From contig JAETSX010000007.1 of assembly GCA_021769425.1 (NCBI GenBank), positions 21,908-85,907 on the forward strand: 64,000 nt of DNA, written 5' to 3'. The notes under the pieces are model-generated. The model worked only from the letters and a program-made list of their open reading frames with translations. It searched no databases and was not told the origin of the DNA. This document shows, in pieces, positions 52,007 to 60,808 of this stretch. The number at the start of each line of letters is the position of its first letter. The stretch's first letter is position 1. The stretch is from Eubacterium sp. (lineage in GTDB: Bacteria; Bacillota; Clostridia; Lachnospirales; Lachnospiraceae). A program made the translations under genes and the position numbers.

Positions 52007-53326
52007 ATGCAGCAGCTTAGCGATTTATTGTCTGTAAAACAGTTTGCAGAAAAAATCCGTGGACAATTGAATGCTGAGAAGCTGGACATCGGAGATGTGT
52101 TTGAGCGGTGCTTTTTAAGCACCCTCGACACTACGATTCAGCAAAAAGAAGACGGCACAACATTTATTATAACCGGAGATATTCCGGCAATGTGGCTTCG
52201 CGATTCCGCCTGTCAAGTGAAGCCATATTTATTTGTGGCAAAAGACGCCCCGGACATCGCCAGAATGATAGAGGGCACCATCCGCAGGCAGATAAATTCT
52301 ATCCTGATTGATCCTTATGCAAATGCATTCAATGAATGCGCCAATGGAAACTGCTGGGATCAGGATAAGACGGATATGAAACCAGAATTATGGGAGCGCA
52401 AATTTGAGATAGATTCCCTATGCTTTCCAATCGAACTGGCCTATCTGTATTGGAAATATTGCGGAATAACGGCAGCGTTTGACGATGATTTTCTGAAAGC
52501 GGCCCGCTCGATTGTTTCTGTTTTCAGAATAGAACAGAATCATGAGCATCAGTCAAACTATTCCTTTGAACGATTCAACTGCGGGTTTGCGGATACTTTG
52601 TCCAGAAATGGAAAGGGAGCTCTGGTGAATCCTGAAACGGGCCTGATCTGGTCCGGCTTCCGTCCCAGCGACGACGCCTGCGTGTACGGCTATCTGATTC
52701 CGTCAAATATGTTTGCGGCCGTCATTCTGGGCTATTTGTCTGAGATTGCGTCCGAAATCTATCAGGAAGACGCCTTTGCCATGGAAACGAAGGCTTTTTC
52801 ACAGGAACTTCGGGCCGCCATTGAAAAAGCAGCCATCGTAAGGCCGGATGGAAAACGTTTTTTCAAACCATTTTACGCATATGAGGTAGACGGATACGGT
52901 CAATATCTGATTATGGATGACGCTAATCTTCCCAGTCTTTTATCCATGCCTTATTTTGGTTATTGCGATGCGGACAATGAATACTATAAAAATACCAGGG
53001 AGATTATTCTAAGCGAACAAAACCCCTATTATTACAGCGGAAAATACGCAGAGGGAATCGGAAGCTTCCACACAGCCTCAAACTATGTATGGCACATTTC
53101 AATGGGGATGCAGGGACTGACTTCCCGCTCCCGCAGCGAAAAGAGAAAAATCATTGAGGCTATGGTATCCACAGACGGCGGGACAGGCTGGATGCATGAA
53201 GGAATTGACGTCAACGACCCGTCAAAATTTACTCGGCCATGGTTTTCATGGGCAAACGCCATTTTCACAGAACTTGTTCTGGATTATTGCGGATACAGCC
53301 TGACGGACAGTTCCCGCCGATCTTGA
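52007..53326 (+). CDS. GH125 exo-alpha-1,6-mannosidase
   Basis: 439 residues, AAAGGAGATTTTATGAT before the ATG. ITGDIPAMWLRDSACQVKPY is the GH125 signature, with DPYANAFNECANGNCW and RPSDDACVYGYLIPSNMFAA further on. The family cleaves non-reducing alpha-1,6-mannose by an inverting, metal-independent mechanism. No signal peptide, so it acts in the cytoplasm on imported oligosaccharides. The C-terminus (GGTGWMHEGIDVNDPSKFTR, then PWFSWANAIFTEL) is intact. Confidence 0.94.
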   Translation: MQQLSDLLSVKQFAEKIRGQLNAEKLDIGDVFERCFLSTLDTTIQQKEDGTTFIITGDIPAMWLRDSACQVKPYLFVAKDAPDIARMIEGTIRRQINSILIDPYANAFNECANGNCWDQDKTDMKPELWERKFEIDSLCFPIELAYLYWKYCGITAAFDDDFLKAARSIVSVFRIEQNHEHQSNYSFERFNCGFADTLSRNGKGALVNPETGLIWSGFRPSDDACVYGYLIPSNMFAAVILGYLSEIASEIYQEDAFAMETKAFSQELRAAIEKAAIVRPDGKRFFKPFYAYEVDGYGQYLIMDDANLPSLLSMPYFGYCDADNEYYKNTREIILSEQNPYYYSGKYAEGIGSFHTASNYVWHISMGMQGLTSRSRSEKRKIIEAMVSTDGGTGWMHEGIDVNDPSKFTRPWFSWANAIFTELVLDYCGYSLTDSSRRS

Positions 53327-53328
53327 CA

Positions 53329-53420
53329 TATACCCGTGAGCGAAATCATTTGCCGACAGATCTTTCACAGCTTTGAGAAAAAAGCAAATGATTTGGCAAA
53401 TAAGTATGCTCGTGAGTATA
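53329..53420 (+). repeat. 92-bp MITE-like dispersed repeat, copy B
   Basis: Same element as 16529-16621, starting TATACCCGTGAGCGAAATCA and ending CTCGTGAGTATA, with small differences in the loop region. It begins 3 nt after the GH125 stop and lies in the 173-bp gap before GH38, in the direction of transcription. It may form a hairpin in the operon mRNA. Confidence 0.8.
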
Positions 53421-53499
53421 ATATTAGCTTCCGGTTATGCTTCATGTATATCCGGACCAAATCACTTGAGTATCATATACATAATAAGGAGAATTTTGA

Positions 53500-56400
53500 A
53501 TGGTTCTATTAAAAGAAAGAGAAGGAAAGCTGATCCAGGATCTCAAAGAGCTGATCTACAGCCGGAAATATCCAATCACCCAGTACCGAATGTTAAAAAC
53601 TGAGACGCGCTTTGATCATGTGGAGTCAATCAATACCGATAGCTGGGAAATCATGACAAACCGGCAGCTGTGGGGAGGACACAGCGAAAATTATTATTTT
53701 GAAACAGTGATTACCGTCCCTGAGGAATGTGAGGGAAAAACTCTTGTATACGAACTGAGAACCGGGCGCGAAGGGGAATGGGACGCACTCAACCCGCAGT
53801 TTTTGGCATATGTGAACGGGCGCATTGTACAGGGCCTGGATGTAAATCACCGGGAAATTCTTTTAACAGAAAATGCACATGCCAAAGAAGAGTACAGGAT
53901 TTTACTGTCGGCTTATACGGGAGATCACAATTTTTCCCTGTTTATGGATTCAGAATATAAAGTCCTGGAACGGGACGTGGAACACTATTACTATGACATT
54001 TCCGTGCCTTATGAGGTGGCAAGGCTGCTGCCTGCGGACAGCGGCGAATATATGGAAATTATCCAGCATCTCAATGAATCCCTGAATCTGCTTGACCTGA
54101 GAAAAAAATATTCCGCTGAATTTTATGAAAGCCTTGCGCGGGCGCAGGAATATATCACAGAGGAATTCTACAAAAAGAGCTGCGGGAATGTAAGGGAAAC
54201 CGTCTGCTGCGTCGGTCACACCCACATAGACTGCGCATGGCTCTGGACGCTGAAAACCACACAGGACAAAGCAGTCAGAAGCTTTTCTACCGTGCTGGAG
54301 CTTATGAGGAGATATCCGGAATATAAGTTCATGTCCAGCCAGCCTCAGCTTTATGATTACGTAAAGAAAAACGCGCCGGAAATTTATTCGCAGGTGAAAG
54401 AGCGTATCGCAGAAGGACGCTGGGAAACAGAAGGCGGCATGTGGGTGGAAGCTGACTGCAACCTGGCGTCCGGTGAGTCACTGATCCGTCAGTTCCTGTA
54501 CGGCCTGCGTTTCTTTGAAGAGGAATTCCAGACGAAAAATGAAATCTTATGGCTCCCGGATGTATTCGGCTATTCGGCGGCGCTGCCCCAGATTATGAAA
54601 AAATGCGGGATCCGCTATTTTATGACCACAAAAATAAGCTGGAACGAATTTAACAAAATGCCCTATGACACTTTCCTGTGGAAAGGCATAGACGGCACAG
54701 AAATCCTGACCCACTTCTCTCCTTCCCGGGATTATGGAAAAGGCGCCATTGAGGGAAGCACAGAGACGGAGCATTTCACCACCTATAACGCGATGCTGAA
54801 TCCTTCTCAAATAAAAGGAAACTGGCAGCGTTACAGCCAGAAGGAGCTCCATACAGATACGCTGATGAGCTTCGGATACGGCGACGGGGGAGGCGGCCCC
54901 ACAGCAGAGATGCTGGAAAATTGCAGAAGGCTGGAAAAGGGAATTCCAGGAAGTCCGAGAGCAAAGCAATCCCATGCCCTTGAATTCTTCCGAAACCTGG
55001 AAGAAACCGTAAAGGGGAACCGTTATCTGCCAAAATGGGTGGGTGAACTGTATCTGGAATACCACCGGGGCACTTATACTTCCATGGCCCGGAATAAGAA
55101 GTTTAACCGCCGGTCAGAATTCGCCTGTGAAAATCTGGAGTTCTACAGTGTGCTGGCAAAATTGCTGCTGCAGCGCCCTTACCCGCAGAAAGAACTGGAG
55201 GAACTATGGGAAATCGTGCTGAGAAATCAGTTCCATGATATTCTTCCAGGCTCATCGATCCTGGAAGTCTATGAAGACTCCAGGAAGGAATATGAACATG
55301 TATTATCCTTGACGGAACAGATGACAGAGAAAATCCTTCAGGCAGTGGTCAGTCATGTGGACGCCGGAGAAAATGACATTGTGCTCTTTAACCCGAACAA
55401 CGCCAAAGAACGGACGCCCGTGATCATTCCCAACTCCTGCAGGATGGAAGATTCCGGCATGCTTGCTCTGTCTGACGGCCGCAAAGAGTATCCCCTTCAA
55501 AAAACAGCCGAAGGATATCTTGCGGTTCTGGATGAAATACCGGTGAGAGGATACCGCACCTACCAGACAGTGAAAAAGGAGGTTCCGGAATACAGGATGA
55601 TCCGTTCCTTACAGGAAATTGACACGCCGTATTTCCATATTGTCCTGAACAAAGCCGGCCAATTTACCAGCATTTATGACAAAGTTATGGAACGTGAAAT
55701 CATACCGGAAGGAAAGATTGCAAACCAGATCATAACTTATGAAGATAAGCCGCACAACTTTGACGCCTGGGACATTAACAATTATTACACGGAAAAATCC
55801 TGGGAGGTCAATGAGGTTTCCGACGCCAAAATCCTGGAGGATGGACCGATAAGGGCTTGTATCCGTATCGAACGTCCGTATCTGGACTCCAAAATTGTAC
55901 AGTATCTGTATTTTTACAGAGATTTGTACCGTATTGACATTCGTAATGAAATCGACTGGAAAGAAGCGCAGATCCTTGTCCGGGACTATTTCCCGGTGGA
56001 CATCCATACAGACGAAGCTGTGTATGAAATTCAATATGGAAATGTAAAGCGCGCCACGCACAGCAATACTATGTGGGATTTTGCAAAATTTGAGGTCTGC
56101 GCCCACAAGTGGCTGGATGTAAGCGAAAACGGATACGGCGTCAGCATTTTAAACGACTGCAAATACGGCTGCAGCGTAAAGGACGGGGTTATCGGCCTGA
56201 CCATGCTGAAGTCCGCCTTATACCCGAATCCGGAGGCAGACAAAGAACATCATGCTTTCTGGTATTCCATCTGTCCTCATGAAGATGATTTCAGGGCTGG
56301 GCATACGGTAGAAAAAGCATATCTGTTTAACAATCCGCTGACTGCAGTGGTAAAACAGAACGCCGGAGGCAAACTGCCGAGGAATTATTCTTATGTGACA

Positions 56401-56643
56401 GTACAGGAGCAGAATGTGGTCATCGAAGTGGTAAAACAGGCAGAACGTTCGGAGCATACCGTAATCCGCCTTTACGAATGCCACAACCGAAGAGGAAAGG
56501 TTACTTTGACTGTCCAGGAAGATTTTCAAGAGGCATGGGAATCTGATCTGCGGGAAAACACGGAAATGAGGCTTCAGACAGATGGAAATACGGTGTACAC
56601 AGACATCAGGCCGTATGAAATCAAGACGATCGTACTAAAATGA
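53500..56643 (+). CDS. GH38 alpha-mannosidase
   Basis: 1,047 residues, AAGGAGAATTTTGA before the ATG. GHTHIDCAWLWTL (residues about 236-248) provides the metal-binding His and Asp; EGGMWVEADCNLASGESLIR and WLPDVFGYSAALPQIM contain the catalytic nucleophile Asp. The family releases alpha-1,2/1,3/1,6-mannose with a Zn/Ca-type ion. The full C-terminal beta domains are present (NEIDWKEAQILVRDYFPVD). No signal peptide, cytoplasmic. It complements GH125 for branched alpha-mannosides such as N-glycan cores. Confidence 0.94.
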   Translation: MVLLKEREGKLIQDLKELIYSRKYPITQYRMLKTETRFDHVESINTDSWEIMTNRQLWGGHSENYYFETVITVPEECEGKTLVYELRTGREGEWDALNPQFLAYVNGRIVQGLDVNHREILLTENAHAKEEYRILLSAYTGDHNFSLFMDSEYKVLERDVEHYYYDISVPYEVARLLPADSGEYMEIIQHLNESLNLLDLRKKYSAEFYESLARAQEYITEEFYKKSCGNVRETVCCVGHTHIDCAWLWTLKTTQDKAVRSFSTVLELMRRYPEYKFMSSQPQLYDYVKKNAPEIYSQVKERIAEGRWETEGGMWVEADCNLASGESLIRQFLYGLRFFEEEFQTKNEILWLPDVFGYSAALPQIMKKCGIRYFMTTKISWNEFNKMPYDTFLWKGIDGTEILTHFSPSRDYGKGAIEGSTETEHFTTYNAMLNPSQIKGNWQRYSQKELHTDTLMSFGYGDGGGGPTAEMLENCRRLEKGIPGSPRAKQSHALEFFRNLEETVKGNRYLPKWVGELYLEYHRGTYTSMARNKKFNRRSEFACENLEFYSVLAKLLLQRPYPQKELEELWEIVLRNQFHDILPGSSILEVYEDSRKEYEHVLSLTEQMTEKILQAVVSHVDAGENDIVLFNPNNAKERTPVIIPNSCRMEDSGMLALSDGRKEYPLQKTAEGYLAVLDEIPVRGYRTYQTVKKEVPEYRMIRSLQEIDTPYFHIVLNKAGQFTSIYDKVMEREIIPEGKIANQIITYEDKPHNFDAWDINNYYTEKSWEVNEVSDAKILEDGPIRACIRIERPYLDSKIVQYLYFYRDLYRIDIRNEIDWKEAQILVRDYFPVDIHTDEAVYEIQYGNVKRATHSNTMWDFAKFEVCAHKWLDVSENGYGVSILNDCKYGCSVKDGVIGLTMLKSALYPNPEADKEHHAFWYSICPHEDDFRAGHTVEKAYLFNNPLTAVVKQNAGGKLPRNYSYVTVQEQNVVIEVVKQAERSEHTVIRLYECHNRRGKVTLTVQEDFQEAWESDLRENTEMRLQTDGNTVYTDIRPYEIKTIVLK

Positions 56644-56700
56644 GACACCCCAATTTGTCGCACGCAAGCGCTATATCAATATTAAGTCAGGAGCATGAAA

Positions 56701-57951
56701 ATGGAAAAAAAATATATCATTGACACATCAGAAAACAAAGCATTTATGACAGAAATCAGAGATAATTTATTGCAATTCGGGCATCAGTTCCCATCCCCGG
56801 AAGGAGCATCCTACTATCTGGGAGATGACGGCACGCCATGGAAGGACCGAAACCGCGAAACATGGATCACCTGCCGCATGGCCCATGTCTACAGCCTTGG
56901 TACATTGCTGGGCCATGAAGGCAGCGAAAAACTGGTGGACGCGGCGCTTAAAGGGCTTACCGGCATATTGAAGGATGAAAAAAACGGAGGCTGGTATGCA
57001 GGAATCACCCCAGAGGGCGGCATTGTGCCGGGAAAACAGTGCTACGCCCATGCCTTTGTGATCCTTGCCTCCACTTCCGCTCTTTTGGCCGGACGGGACG
57101 GCGCATCGAAATTGCTGGAAGACGCTCTTAAAACTTTCGATCAGTATTTCTGGGACGCCGAAAACAGCCTGACATTTGACACCTGGAATACGGAATTTAC
57201 CGCACTGGACGATTACCGGGGCATTAATGCCAATATGCATACCGTAGAAGCATTCCTTGCGGTGGCGGATGCCACGGGAAATCAGGAATACCAAAAAAGA
57301 GCCGGACAAATTATCGACCATGTCATCGGCTGGGCCGCTGATAATCAGGACAGAATACCGGAACACTTCACTAAGAATTGGGAAGCTGATCTGGAATGCA
57401 ACCAGGACAAGCCGGACGACCCATTCAAACCTTACGGCGCAACGCCGGGGCACGGCATTGAGTGGGCAAGACTCATCAGCCAGTGGGCATGCAAAGCGCA
57501 CGGCACAGAAAACGCCGGAAAATATATTGAAATGGCCGAGCGGTTATACCGGCGCGCCATCAATGACGCATGGAACGCAGACGGCGCGCCGGGCATCGTC
57601 TATACCACTGACTGGAACGGAAAACCAGTGGTGCATGACCGGATGCACTGGACGCTGGCAGAAGCCATTAACACTTCCGCTGTATTATACAGAATTACCA
57701 GGAAGCAGGAATATGCGGATGATTATGCCATGTTCATGCAGTATCTGGATGAAACAGTTCTCGATCATAAAAACGGTTCCTGGTTCCATCAGCTGGATGA
57801 ACGCAATCAGCTGATGGGTACCGTATGGCCGGGCAAATCGGACATTTATCATGCCCTGCAGGCAACGCTGATCCCCTATCATCCGGTAGATACGTCAATT
57901 GCGGCGGCTGTAAAGCAGAATGGGAAAAAAGCAGATTCCATGGGAGACTGA
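56701..57951 (+). CDS. AGE-family sugar isomerase, probable mannose (YihS-like) isomerase
   Basis: 416 residues; ATG 56701 is 7 nt after AGGAG, better spaced than the ATG at 56695. RETWITCRMAHVYSLGTLLG, QCYAHAFVILASTSALLAGR and PYGATPGHGIEWARLISQWA are typical of the AGE (alpha/alpha barrel) superfamily in its YihS/mannose isomerase branch. It would convert mannose to fructose, finishing the pathway started by the mannosidases. Cellobiose 2-epimerase or N-acylglucosamine epimerase activity is a less likely alternative. Last gene of the operon. Confidence 0.86.
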   Translation: MEKKYIIDTSENKAFMTEIRDNLLQFGHQFPSPEGASYYLGDDGTPWKDRNRETWITCRMAHVYSLGTLLGHEGSEKLVDAALKGLTGILKDEKNGGWYAGITPEGGIVPGKQCYAHAFVILASTSALLAGRDGASKLLEDALKTFDQYFWDAENSLTFDTWNTEFTALDDYRGINANMHTVEAFLAVADATGNQEYQKRAGQIIDHVIGWAADNQDRIPEHFTKNWEADLECNQDKPDDPFKPYGATPGHGIEWARLISQWACKAHGTENAGKYIEMAERLYRRAINDAWNADGAPGIVYTTDWNGKPVVHDRMHWTLAEAINTSAVLYRITRKQEYADDYAMFMQYLDETVLDHKNGSWFHQLDERNQLMGTVWPGKSDIYHALQATLIPYHPVDTSIAAAVKQNGKKADSMGD

Positions 57952-58024
57952 TGCGGTAAGATGCACACAGGCCCCTTGCTAAACGGCAGAGCCCCTGCTT
58001 TGATTTTACACTCAAGACCATCCA

Positions 58025-58180
58025 TACTATGAAAGTCTCTGACTTCCATAGTAAGAATGGCCATGCGGCCCGTCGCACGACAAGCTAAGCATGATGGGGG
58101 GGGTACTATGAAAGTCTCTGACTTCCATAGTATGGATGGCCATGCGGCCCGTCGCACGACAGGCTAAGCATGATGGGAGT
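58025..58180. repeat. 79-bp double-hairpin tandem repeat, two units (array 1)
   Basis: Units start at 58025 and 58104 (TACTATGAAAGTCTCTGACT). Each has a near-palindrome ACTATGAAAGT-N-ACTTCCATAGT and a second stem CATGCGGCCCG...GCATG. The same unit, diverged in the loop, forms array 2 at 60438-60680. Rest of the 406-bp gap 57952-58358 contains the hairpin at 58188 and no gene that I can see. Confidence 0.85.
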
Positions 58181-58187
58181 GCCAAAT

Positions 58188-58229
58188 GATTTTCTGACAG
58201 TTCCCTTTGTCACGCGCTGTCAGAAAATC
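58188..58229. terminator. 13-bp perfect hairpin downstream of the mannoside operon
   Basis: GATTTTCTGACAG pairs perfectly with CTGTCAGAAAATC over a 16-nt loop. Lies between the convergent isomerase and histidine kinase genes; a plausible shared terminator. Confidence 0.6.
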
Positions 58230-58358
58230 AGGCCGGAGATGCCGAAATATCATGTCCATAAATTTTAAGGGCTGAAAGCGGCTGTTCCCGCATATTTTTC
58301 AGATTTCAACAGCCAGCGGAAACGCAGCAGAATCTGCTTGCGGAAACTGAAACTGCTT

Positions 58359-59621
58359 TTATACAGAATAAAATCTTCTTAAAGCCTGGAGTAATTCATC
58401 CTGACTGACAGGCTTGATTAGATGTGCATTCATACCAGCTTCCGCTGTCCGCTTTATATCTTCATCATACGCATCCGCTGTCATGGCAACAATCGGAACT
58501 GCTGCCGCATCCATTCTCGGCAGCGCCCGAATTACTCTTGCGGCAGCCAGGCCATCCATCACAGGCATCCTCACATCCATCAGCACAGCATCAAAGGCGC
58601 CTTCCAGAGAATTATTGAAAATATTGACAGCGATCTGCCCATTTTCTGCAGTGGTTACTTCAATGCCTTCATCTTCAAGAATAAACTTTGCAATTTCCAT
58701 ATTCAACGGCGAATCTTCAACAAGCAAAACTTTCATGCCATCCAAACGGGCTGCCGGTTCCTGTGCGCCTTTCATATTCTTCCCTGCTATCTTAGCAATG
58801 TCAGTCACCATACCTATATCAAAGGTTCCTTTCACAATAAATTTACTGCCGACGCCCAGTTTACTATCCGCCTCGATTACACCCTCCATCAAATCAACCA
58901 ATTTTTTTGTAATAGCCATCCCAAGGCCGGTCCCTTTATGCTCTCTGCAAGTCCCGCCGTTCTCCTGCGTAAAGGGATCCCATATCCTATCCAAAAATTC
59001 CGGATGCATGCCAATTCCGGTATCCTCTATCTCAAAATGATATACCGCCTTTCCGTCTTTGGCTGAAATCTCCCTTACCTGAAAGAAAATGGTTCCTCCG
59101 TCCGGAGTGAATTTTATGGCATTTCCCAGAATATTAATAAGTATCTGACGTAAATGCAGCTCATCGCCAATCAGTATGGGATGATGGAATACTCCAAACT
59201 CCCTGACAAAATCAATCTTTCTCTGTGCCAGCAGACTTTCCGCAATTGAAGCACAGCTCTTAATAACTTCTCTCATATCCATCACCTCATGGCTGATCAC
59301 CATCCTGCCGCTTTCAATCCGGCTCATATCCAGGATATCATTAATCAGAGATACAAGATGTTTGGAAGAGCTGTCTATTTTCTTCAGACAATCAAGAACT
59401 CTCTCCCTGTCCTCAAAATTTTTAATTGCAATACCTGTCATCCCGATAATGCCGTTCATCGGCGTCCGTATGTCGTGGGACATATGGGATAAAAAAGCGC
59501 TTTTTGTCTTGCTTGCATGCTCCGCCTGCAAAGCAGCCGTTTTTAACGCCTCATTTTCCTTTCTCAATATTGCATTTTTCTGCCTCAGTTTTTTCATGAT
59601 CCTTTTTCTCTTTTTTTTCAT
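58359..59621 (-). CDS. Hybrid histidine kinase without sensor domain
   Basis: 420 residues; ATG 59621 chosen because GGAGGAAACC precedes it (ATG 59633 is part of that site). Order: short basic coiled coil (1-40), HisKA with phospho-acceptor His near 49 (LSHMSHDIRTPMNGIIGMTG), HATPase_c (NILGNAIKFTPDGG, DTGIGM, KGTGLGMAI), and a receiver near 300-420 with phospho-Asp in VLMDVRMPVMDG and the Lys in HLIKPVSQ. No membrane segment or PAS/GAF domain, so it is cytosolic and may take its signal from a partner. No output gene is adjacent. Confidence 0.93.
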   Translation of the reverse strand: MKKKRKRIMKKLRQKNAILRKENEALKTAALQAEHASKTKSAFLSHMSHDIRTPMNGIIGMTGIAIKNFEDRERVLDCLKKIDSSSKHLVSLINDILDMSRIESGRMVISHEVMDMREVIKSCASIAESLLAQRKIDFVREFGVFHHPILIGDELHLRQILINILGNAIKFTPDGGTIFFQVREISAKDGKAVYHFEIEDTGIGMHPEFLDRIWDPFTQENGGTCREHKGTGLGMAITKKLVDLMEGVIEADSKLGVGSKFIVKGTFDIGMVTDIAKIAGKNMKGAQEPAARLDGMKVLLVEDSPLNMEIAKFILEDEGIEVTTAENGQIAVNIFNNSLEGAFDAVLMDVRMPVMDGLAAARVIRALPRMDAAAVPIVAMTADAYDEDIKRTAEAGMNAHLIKPVSQDELLQALRRFYSV

Positions 59622-59774
59622 GGTTTCCTCCATTCACTCATCCTGCCGGCAGAAATAATTTTACACTATTTCTATCCAGGAAACCATCAAGGCCAGATAA
59701 CAGATATGTTAAAACTACGTTAAAAGTCTGCCAAAACTGCAGCAAGATATGCCGTACTTAACCGCCGGAAAATA

Positions 59775-60395
59775 TCAGCTTAAATTTAAAACCCGCTTAA
59801 AAAATTGCAAAACTCCATCTTCCACTGCAAATTGTTCTTGCTTAGCTGCGGATAAATTATAATAATACTCATTAGTTTTCTTATCCAAAGACATACTATC
59901 CAACGGAAATCCTTTTTTTCTTATTGCACTATGAGGCCTGTCTGTTAATATAAATTTCTCACTTTCCATAGAAGAATCCATAGATTCATAAATATGTTTT
60001 TCATCCATCACAAAACAAATCGCATTTCTATACCTTGCAGTAAGATTTCCATACCGCCTTACAAGACCCGCATAATAATTCATCATCTCTTCATCTGACA
60101 AACATTTCCCATTTACATTGCGCACATGAACGCCCGGCTGAATCTCATCCGGAACGTTGTCAAAATATAATCCTGAATCGCAAGAAAACACCGGCGTATG
60201 AAATGCCTCATAATATGCCAACGCCTTCCGTTTTGCATTTTCAAGCGGCGTATTGCCATCCTCTAAAACTTCCGGAATACTCTTTCCTTCTGCCTTCAAG
60301 TCACCCAAACCAATTAACTCTACGCCAATTTTTTCTAACCTGTTTCTCATTACAGATAATTTTGCCTGATTCCCTGTTCCAAATAGTAATTTCAT
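59775..60395 (-). CDS. HAM1/RdgB-like NTP pyrophosphatase, divergent
   Basis: 206 residues from ATG 60395 (MKLLFGTGNQAKLSVMRNRL) with GGTGACAGAAAG upstream. FGTGNQAKL corresponds to the substrate-binding TxNxxK motif, NAKRKALAYYEAFHTPVFSC then DSGLYFDNVP to the acidic DSGL site, which normally reads EDSGL, here CDSGL. The C-terminal half diverges from standard RdgB (HSAIRKKGFPLDSMSLDKKT rather than the usual GYDPIF-FRH segment). Likely an ITP/XTP-type or modified-nucleotide pyrophosphatase, or a nucleoside triphosphatase of different specificity. Stands between two repeat arrays. Confidence 0.75.
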   Translation of the reverse strand: MKLLFGTGNQAKLSVMRNRLEKIGVELIGLGDLKAEGKSIPEVLEDGNTPLENAKRKALAYYEAFHTPVFSCDSGLYFDNVPDEIQPGVHVRNVNGKCLSDEEMMNYYAGLVRRYGNLTARYRNAICFVMDEKHIYESMDSSMESEKFILTDRPHSAIRKKGFPLDSMSLDKKTNEYYYNLSAAKQEQFAVEDGVLQFFKRVLNLS

Positions 60396-60437
60396 CTTTC
60401 TGTCACCTATTGTCTTGTCCAATCTCCTCTGTTACAA

Positions 60438-60680
60438 TTTACTATGAAGGTCTTCGACTTTCACAGCATGGATGGCCATGCGGCCCGCCAAACGGCAGGC
60501 TGAGCATGATGGGGGTTTACTATTAAAGTCTCCAACTTCCATAGTATGGATGGCCATGCGGCCCGCCAAACGGCAGGCTGAGCATGATGGGGGTTTACTA
60601 TGAAAGTCTCCAACTTCCATAGTATGGATGGCCATGCGGCCCGCCAAACGGCAAGCTGAGCATGATGGGAGTTTACTATT
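60438..60680. repeat. 78-bp double-hairpin tandem repeat, three units plus a stub (array 2)
   Basis: Units start at 60438, 60516 and 60594, with a truncated fourth at 60672 (TTTACTAT(G/T)). Each has stem ACTATGAAAGT/ACTTCCATAGT and a second stem around GGCCCGCCAAACGGCAGGC. Units 2 and 3 are nearly identical. The 413-bp gap 60396-60808 holds this array and, after 60680, about 130 bp in which I see nothing. Confidence 0.88.
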
Positions 60681-60808
60681 AAAATGTGATGGATGAATGA
60701 ACTATCCATTCCTCCTCTACCTGCCAATCCATAGCAATGCCGCCTTCCGGCTGATATTTTGCTCCAACATGCCAATACTCTACCTGAGATCTGCAGCATC
60801 CGCACTGA

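Noticed and set aside
60438..60680. Possible CRISPR array
   Set aside because: The 78-bp units abut each other with no unique spacers, are longer than CRISPR repeats, and no cas gene is near.
60432..60805. Small minus-strand frames (71 and 114 aa) in the 78-bp repeat array
   Set aside because: They merely translate the tandem repeat (78 is a multiple of 3, so no stop arises) and have no ribosome site or independent evidence.
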